DNA of 64,000 nt from Flavobacteriaceae bacterium (lineage in GTDB: Bacteria; Bacteroidota; Bacteroidia; Flavobacteriales; Flavobacteriaceae): contig JANQSO010000002.1 in the NCBI GenBank assembly GCA_028284005.1, positions 186,001 through 250,000 on the forward strand, written 5' to 3'. Below the pieces are notes generated by a model that saw only the letters and a program-made list of their open reading frames with translations, was not told the origin of the DNA and did no database searches. Shown one piece after another: positions 60,730-64,000 of this stretch. Every line of letters begins with the position of its first letter. The stretch's first letter is position 1. The position numbers and the translations under genes were made by a program.

Positions 60730-61248
60730 TCATTCCGACACAAAACTTTCAATGATCACAGAACATTCCAGGTAATCCTTTCGCTGCCGGTGGTTTCTCT
60801 TTTTTTCGAATGAAACATGAGAGATCTTACCAAAATTGTAGGCCTGTTCCAGCTTATAAATTACTTCAAGAAGTTCATTAAAATTCCCTTGTAAAGTAAA
60901 TTGGTAGGAGGCCAAAGGAATGTTATTTTCTGTTGCAATATGGGGTTCTTTAAAATTGGTTATGGAAAACGATTTGCCCGTTGCTTCCTCATTCAGAAAT
61001 TCTAAGAGATTATTTTGTACCGAGATATTCTTAAAATTGTTTTTGTTCAAAACCGAATCTGCAAATTTTTCCCGTTGGTGCAGTACACTGGAAAGGGTGG
61101 CTAAATTTTCAAAGCCAATGGATTGTTCTTTTAAAGAATTCAACTCTCTTTTAATAGCAAAGGTTTGTGAAAAAGCCAACTGATAGGTGATAATAAGACC
61201 TATTATAAAACCTGCTACAAGGAGGATATTTTTATTCTTCTGCGTCAT
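60730..61248 (-). CDS. GspM/PilO-like assembly protein
   Basis: A 172-residue single-pass membrane protein: span at about 8-27 (ILLVAGFIIGLIITYQLAF), coiled-coil-like segment (about 30-70), and a ferredoxin-like periplasmic domain (about 85-172, ASYQFTLQGNFNELLEVIYKLEQ), the arrangement of PilO/GspM. These inner-membrane proteins pair with PilN/GspL in type IV pili and type II secretion. It overlaps the upstream gene by 17 bases. Confidence 0.75.
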   Translation of the reverse strand: MTQKNKNILLVAGFIIGLIITYQLAFSQTFAIKRELNSLKEQSIGFENLATLSSVLHQREKFADSVLNKNNFKNISVQNNLLEFLNEEATGKSFSITNFKEPHIATENNIPLASYQFTLQGNFNELLEVIYKLEQAYNFGKISHVSFEKKRNHRQRKDYLECSVIIESFVSE

Positions 61249-62437
61249 TCTTTATGTGTATGCTTATCTCAAATTCTGCGACCCTGCTGTTCGTTGCGCC
61301 GTAACTGATCACGGTTACCGCTTTGATCCAGTCCTTTTGTTCCAGTGTTTCGATCCATTTTGAAAATGCCGTTCTATCATTGCTCTCTCCGGCAACGGTT
61401 ATCTTACCGGCTTCGTATTCGATCTTTTTATCCGGCCTGATGGCACGCCCCAGAGGTTGAAATTGAATAGCACTGAAAAGAATTGAAGCGGGCCTTTCGG
61501 CCACAATTCTATTGAGATAAAATGAACTTTTAGAGTTACCACTGGTCAAAATATTGGTCACCACCTGTTCTTTTGCTTCAATTTCATTGATTCTTGCTGC
61601 AAAGGTTTCTTTCTGAGCCTGTAATAATTGGACCTCCTGGGAAAGGACCTGCTGCCGGTTATAATAAGAGCTGAAAAAAAGAAAATTTATTAAAAGCAAA
61701 ACAAGCAAAATACCAATACCTGCCGCCAAACCTTTTTTAAAGAAAGCTTTTTGGCCCTGTAGTTCCTTAAGGTGTTTGTTTTCCTTATTGAAATTGGTTA
61801 AACGTTCTTCATTTTTAATATAATTGAACAAGCCAGAAAGAGCCAGCAAATGATTAGACGATACATGTATGTCTTCAATAGTATACGTATGGCCGGAACC
61901 TGTTTTTTCACTGAAAGAAGCGATGGATGTATTCTGTATGTAAAATTGATGCCTGGAAGTGTATATTTCATCTTCATCTATAATTGGGACCAAATTTGAA
62001 ATAGAACTAAATCCCAGGCTAAATCCTATAATAGCTATTTTTTGAAGTTCCGCTTCTTTTAGGATTGCATCTATATAGTCTTTTCTGCAAACGGCGATAA
62101 AACACTTAGCGGGCGTTCTTAAGATCTCGTAATAAAAATCTGAAAGGGCCAAACCGGGAAAAGCCCGGGAGAGCACCTTTTTATTGTTACTTTCAAAAGA
62201 TGTCTCCTTTAGCAGGACCTTATTGGTATTAACAATAAGATATGCATGTTGATGTTTTGGCAGTTTGGTTGAAAGTTCTGAAAAAGAGGATGATTCAATG
62301 AAATCCAGCTCTTTAAACTCATCTTTTTTCTTTTTTGCGGTTACTGCAAATAGTTTTTCTTCACCTGAAACAGAAGCAATTTCTGTACTACAAAAAGTAG
62401 TTCCGTAGTTCCAATATGATTGTATCCCGGAACGCAT
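61232..62437 (-). CDS. GspL/PilN-like assembly protein
   Basis: A 401-residue protein with a cytoplasmic N-terminal part (about 1-230, resembling an actin-like/PilM-GspL region), one membrane span at about 235-255 (GLAAGIGILLVLLLINFLFF) and a periplasmic coiled coil plus a small C-terminal domain (about 300-395). This matches a GspL fusion of PilM-like and PilN-like parts. Its start shares one base with the secretin stop, so the genes are coupled. Confidence 0.72.
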   Translation of the reverse strand: MRSGIQSYWNYGTTFCSTEIASVSGEEKLFAVTAKKKKDEFKELDFIESSSFSELSTKLPKHQHAYLIVNTNKVLLKETSFESNNKKVLSRAFPGLALSDFYYEILRTPAKCFIAVCRKDYIDAILKEAELQKIAIIGFSLGFSSISNLVPIIDEDEIYTSRHQFYIQNTSIASFSEKTGSGHTYTIEDIHVSSNHLLALSGLFNYIKNEERLTNFNKENKHLKELQGQKAFFKKGLAAGIGILLVLLLINFLFFSSYYNRQQVLSQEVQLLQAQKETFAARINEIEAKEQVVTNILTSGNSKSSFYLNRIVAERPASILFSAIQFQPLGRAIRPDKKIEYEAGKITVAGESNDRTAFSKWIETLEQKDWIKAVTVISYGATNSRVAEFEISIHIKNDAEE

Positions 62438-64000
62438 TAATTGATAATGGTTGGTTTGATCATTACGTTTAAATTTCGCTTTGTGGCTTCCTTCCTTCTT
62501 TGACTAAAGAACCATTTTATGATAGGTATCCTTGCCAAAAAAGGAACACCAGATCCTGAATCGTCTTTTCTAACAGATTCTATTCCGCCAAGAACCACTA
62601 CGTCCTGATCCTGCATTCTAACAATGGAAGAAAATTCCCTGCTGGTAATACCCGGAGGAGCATCGTCTGCAATACGTTCTCCATTAAAGGCAGATTGCAA
62701 TACCTGTATGTCTAACGTAATTTGGCCGTCTCCGGAAACAAATGGCAGGATCTCCAGGGAGAGCTCCGCATCAATAGGGTAGTAATTTCGTATTTCGGAA
62801 GTTTGGGGGATCTGCGATCCGTAAAAGCTTTGACTTGTTACCGCATAGTAAGTGGTCTCGCCACTGGACAAAAAGGCCTTATGCCCGTTGATGGTAGTTA
62901 ATTTGGGTGTAGATTTCACTTTTAGGGTCCCGGCAGCTTCCATGGCTTTAATATCCAGGTAGAAATTAGGAACTACCTTTCCTATGTTCAAAGCGCCAAA
63001 ACCATCAAAATTTCCAATGATCTTATTTACGTCCTTTGCTCCCAGGGTAACATTTGCATTAGGGAAAAATTCGCCCTGGGTTTGCACGGGTTTATCACCA
63101 ACACCAAATGAAATTCCGGTTTCGGTAATTGCACTGCGATTTACTTCAATGATCATTACTTCAATTAAAATGACCGGAACAGGCTTGTCTATAAATTGAA
63201 TGAAATTCTTGAATCGTTCCACCTTTGCTCCGGGGCCGCTAACTACAAAACTGTTGAGTTCCGAATCAATTTTAATGTCCAGGCCATCTTTAATATCATC
63301 GGGGATGATCTCTTCGATAGAAGTTAGATTGGTTTCTGAATTTGACCTGGTATTTGAATTGAGCCTGTTATTTTGGTTTAGGTTGTTTGGGTTTGTGTAA
63401 GGGCTGTTGTTATTTGAATTAAAACTATTTCTGCCGGCTTTTCTTTCTCCGCTGCCGGATGGATTTTCCAGCAATTGAACAGAGCGATGCATCATAGTGA
63501 TCAATTCTACCTGTTTTAAAGACAATTGATCCTCGGTTCCGAAATAATAGATATTACCTTCTTTTTTATAAGTAAATCCAGAACCACCACCATTTGAAGG
63601 GTTGGCAGAGTTCCCATTTGAAGGGCTTACCGCACTTTCAAATATTTTATCCAAAAGCATATCAAAATCGATATTAGCCGCTTTCACCGTTGCAATTCCG
63701 GCATTGTCCAAAGGAGAAGCGGTAAAAATATCCAGTTTCAAGTCTTCCCCAATGGTATAGATCACATCTGCAATGGGTGTATTCTGCAGGTCAACTTCAA
63801 CTTTGCGTTGTAGTGTATCCAGAATCTTGTAATAAAAGTTTGCACTTTTCCTTCTGGCCGGCCTGGAGGTATTTGCCCCGTTTCCTGTATCGGCAGTTGC
63901 CGCGTATGCTGCGTCAAAGACATAGAACCCGTCCCTGGATTTATTGAGTATTAGATTATTCGCTTCTGCTAATTTGCTTAATGCAAGGTCAAAAGGTACA
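62437..64000 (-). CDS. Type II/III secretin (GspD/PilQ-like), 5' end outside window
   Basis: The frame is open to the right edge; 521 codons are visible. The visible N-terminal part has periplasmic N-domain-like sequence (PFDLALSKLAEANN and KVEVDLQNTPIADVIYTIGED). A variable Ser/Asn-rich linker follows, then the secretin core: VILIEVMIIEVN, the TTINGHKAFLSSGETTYY and LSLEILPFVSGDGQITLDI blocks, and VPFLARIPIIKWFF before the C-terminal strand. A GTG at 63763-63765 is internal and not the start. It forms the outer-membrane ring. Confidence 0.85.
   Translation of the reverse strand, partial: VPFDLALSKLAEANNLILNKSRDGFYVFDAAYAATADTGNGANTSRPARRKSANFYYKILDTLQRKVEVDLQNTPIADVIYTIGEDLKLDIFTASPLDNAGIATVKAANIDFDMLLDKIFESAVSPSNGNSANPSNGGGSGFTYKKEGNIYYFGTEDQLSLKQVELITMMHRSVQLLENPSGSGERKAGRNSFNSNNNSPYTNPNNLNQNNRLNSNTRSNSETNLTSIEEIIPDDIKDGLDIKIDSELNSFVVSGPGAKVERFKNFIQFIDKPVPVILIEVMIIEVNRSAITETGISFGVGDKPVQTQGEFFPNANVTLGAKDVNKIIGNFDGFGALNIGKVVPNFYLDIKAMEAAGTLKVKSTPKLTTINGHKAFLSSGETTYYAVTSQSFYGSQIPQTSEIRNYYPIDAELSLEILPFVSGDGQITLDIQVLQSAFNGERIADDAPPGITSREFSSIVRMQDQDVVVLGGIESVRKDDSGSGVPFLARIPIIKWFFSQRRKEATKRNLNVMIKPTIIN

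Noticed and set aside
63763..63765. GTG as start of the secretin
   Set aside because: The frame is open to the window edge and upstream residues continue a secretin N-domain, so it is an internal codon.
1..64000. CRISPR arrays, insertion sequences, integrases or prophage genes
   Set aside because: No regular direct repeats with spacers, no transposase, integrase or phage-structural proteins were seen.

Overview
The window reads as chromosomal DNA of a member of the Bacteroidetes, most likely a marine Flavobacteriaceae. The evidence is the AT-rich base composition, genes mostly without a purine-rich ribosome binding site, repeated promoter elements of the Bacteroidetes type (TTTG, about 19 bases, TAnnTTTG), and a gene set typical of flavobacteria: S41, S8, M1 and S9 peptidases, a TonB-dependent outer-membrane beta-barrel receptor, DUF2807, DUF4349 and DUF2007 proteins, a PID-type C-terminal sorting peptide, and GlnS beside GltX. 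I see no insertion sequence, prophage, integron, CRISPR array or rRNA. The species cannot be named from this sequence alone.

Layout. 1-6.2 kb: the 3' part of an alkane monooxygenase gene, the glutamyl- and glutaminyl-tRNA synthetase genes, an SPFH protein, folB and tRNA-Cys. 6.2-10.2 kb: a LysE-type exporter, a DUF2807 surface protein, RNase R and a DUF2007 protein. 10.25-10.73 kb: an AT-rich gene-free stretch with DnaA-box-like words. 10.7-12.9 kb: rpiB, a CDF zinc/cation exporter, an ElaA-like acetyltransferase and a small convergent gene that resembles a degenerate nuclease fold. 12.9-21 kb: a leftward run with a sterol-desaturase-family enzyme, S41 peptidase, DUF4349 lipoprotein, rnpA, M1 peptidase, S8 peptidase and an MBL hydrolase. 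21-25.7 kb: a SulP anion transporter with an extra C-terminal domain facing a CPA1-type antiporter with a TrkA-like tail, then a tiny Cys-rich lipoprotein.

25.7-35.4 kb: lepA, an outer-membrane receptor with inverted repeats in its leader region, dusB, a LolC/E-like permease, rbfA, methylmalonyl-CoA epimerase, a CAT-anticodon tRNA, a PID-CTERM-like peptide, ribE and pdxA. 35.4-39.4 kb: the fatty-acid cluster DUF177-rpmF-fabH-accB-accC. 39.4-39.9 kb: a 0.5 kb gene-free region of helically phased A/T tracts. 39.9-49 kb: mtgA, a GreA-like protein, lipoproteins, a DUF2071 protein, a prolyl oligopeptidase, DoxX, asd, mscL, alr and tdk. 49-57.7 kb: a conserved unknown, rsmI, a uracil-DNA-glycosylase-like protein, an AhpD-like protein, a 628-residue leaderless protein of unknown role, recJ, a peptidoglycan-binding-like protein, lpxH, queD and an unlisted 33-residue membrane peptide coupled to queD. 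57.7-64 kb: a MATE exporter, a GNAT enzyme, a universal stress protein, a possible structured RNA, tRNA-Ala, and the start of a type II secretion / type IV pilus-like operon (secretin, GspL/PilN-like, GspM/PilO-like) that runs off the right edge.

Most of the window is housekeeping. The parts most worth a second look are the right-edge secretion operon, the 628-residue leaderless protein, the phased A-tract region, the candidate structured RNA beside tRNA-Ala, the SulP C-terminal domain, and an alanine racemase in which the residue expected to be the catalytic tyrosine is histidine. No single locus can be proved to be a new system from sequence alone.
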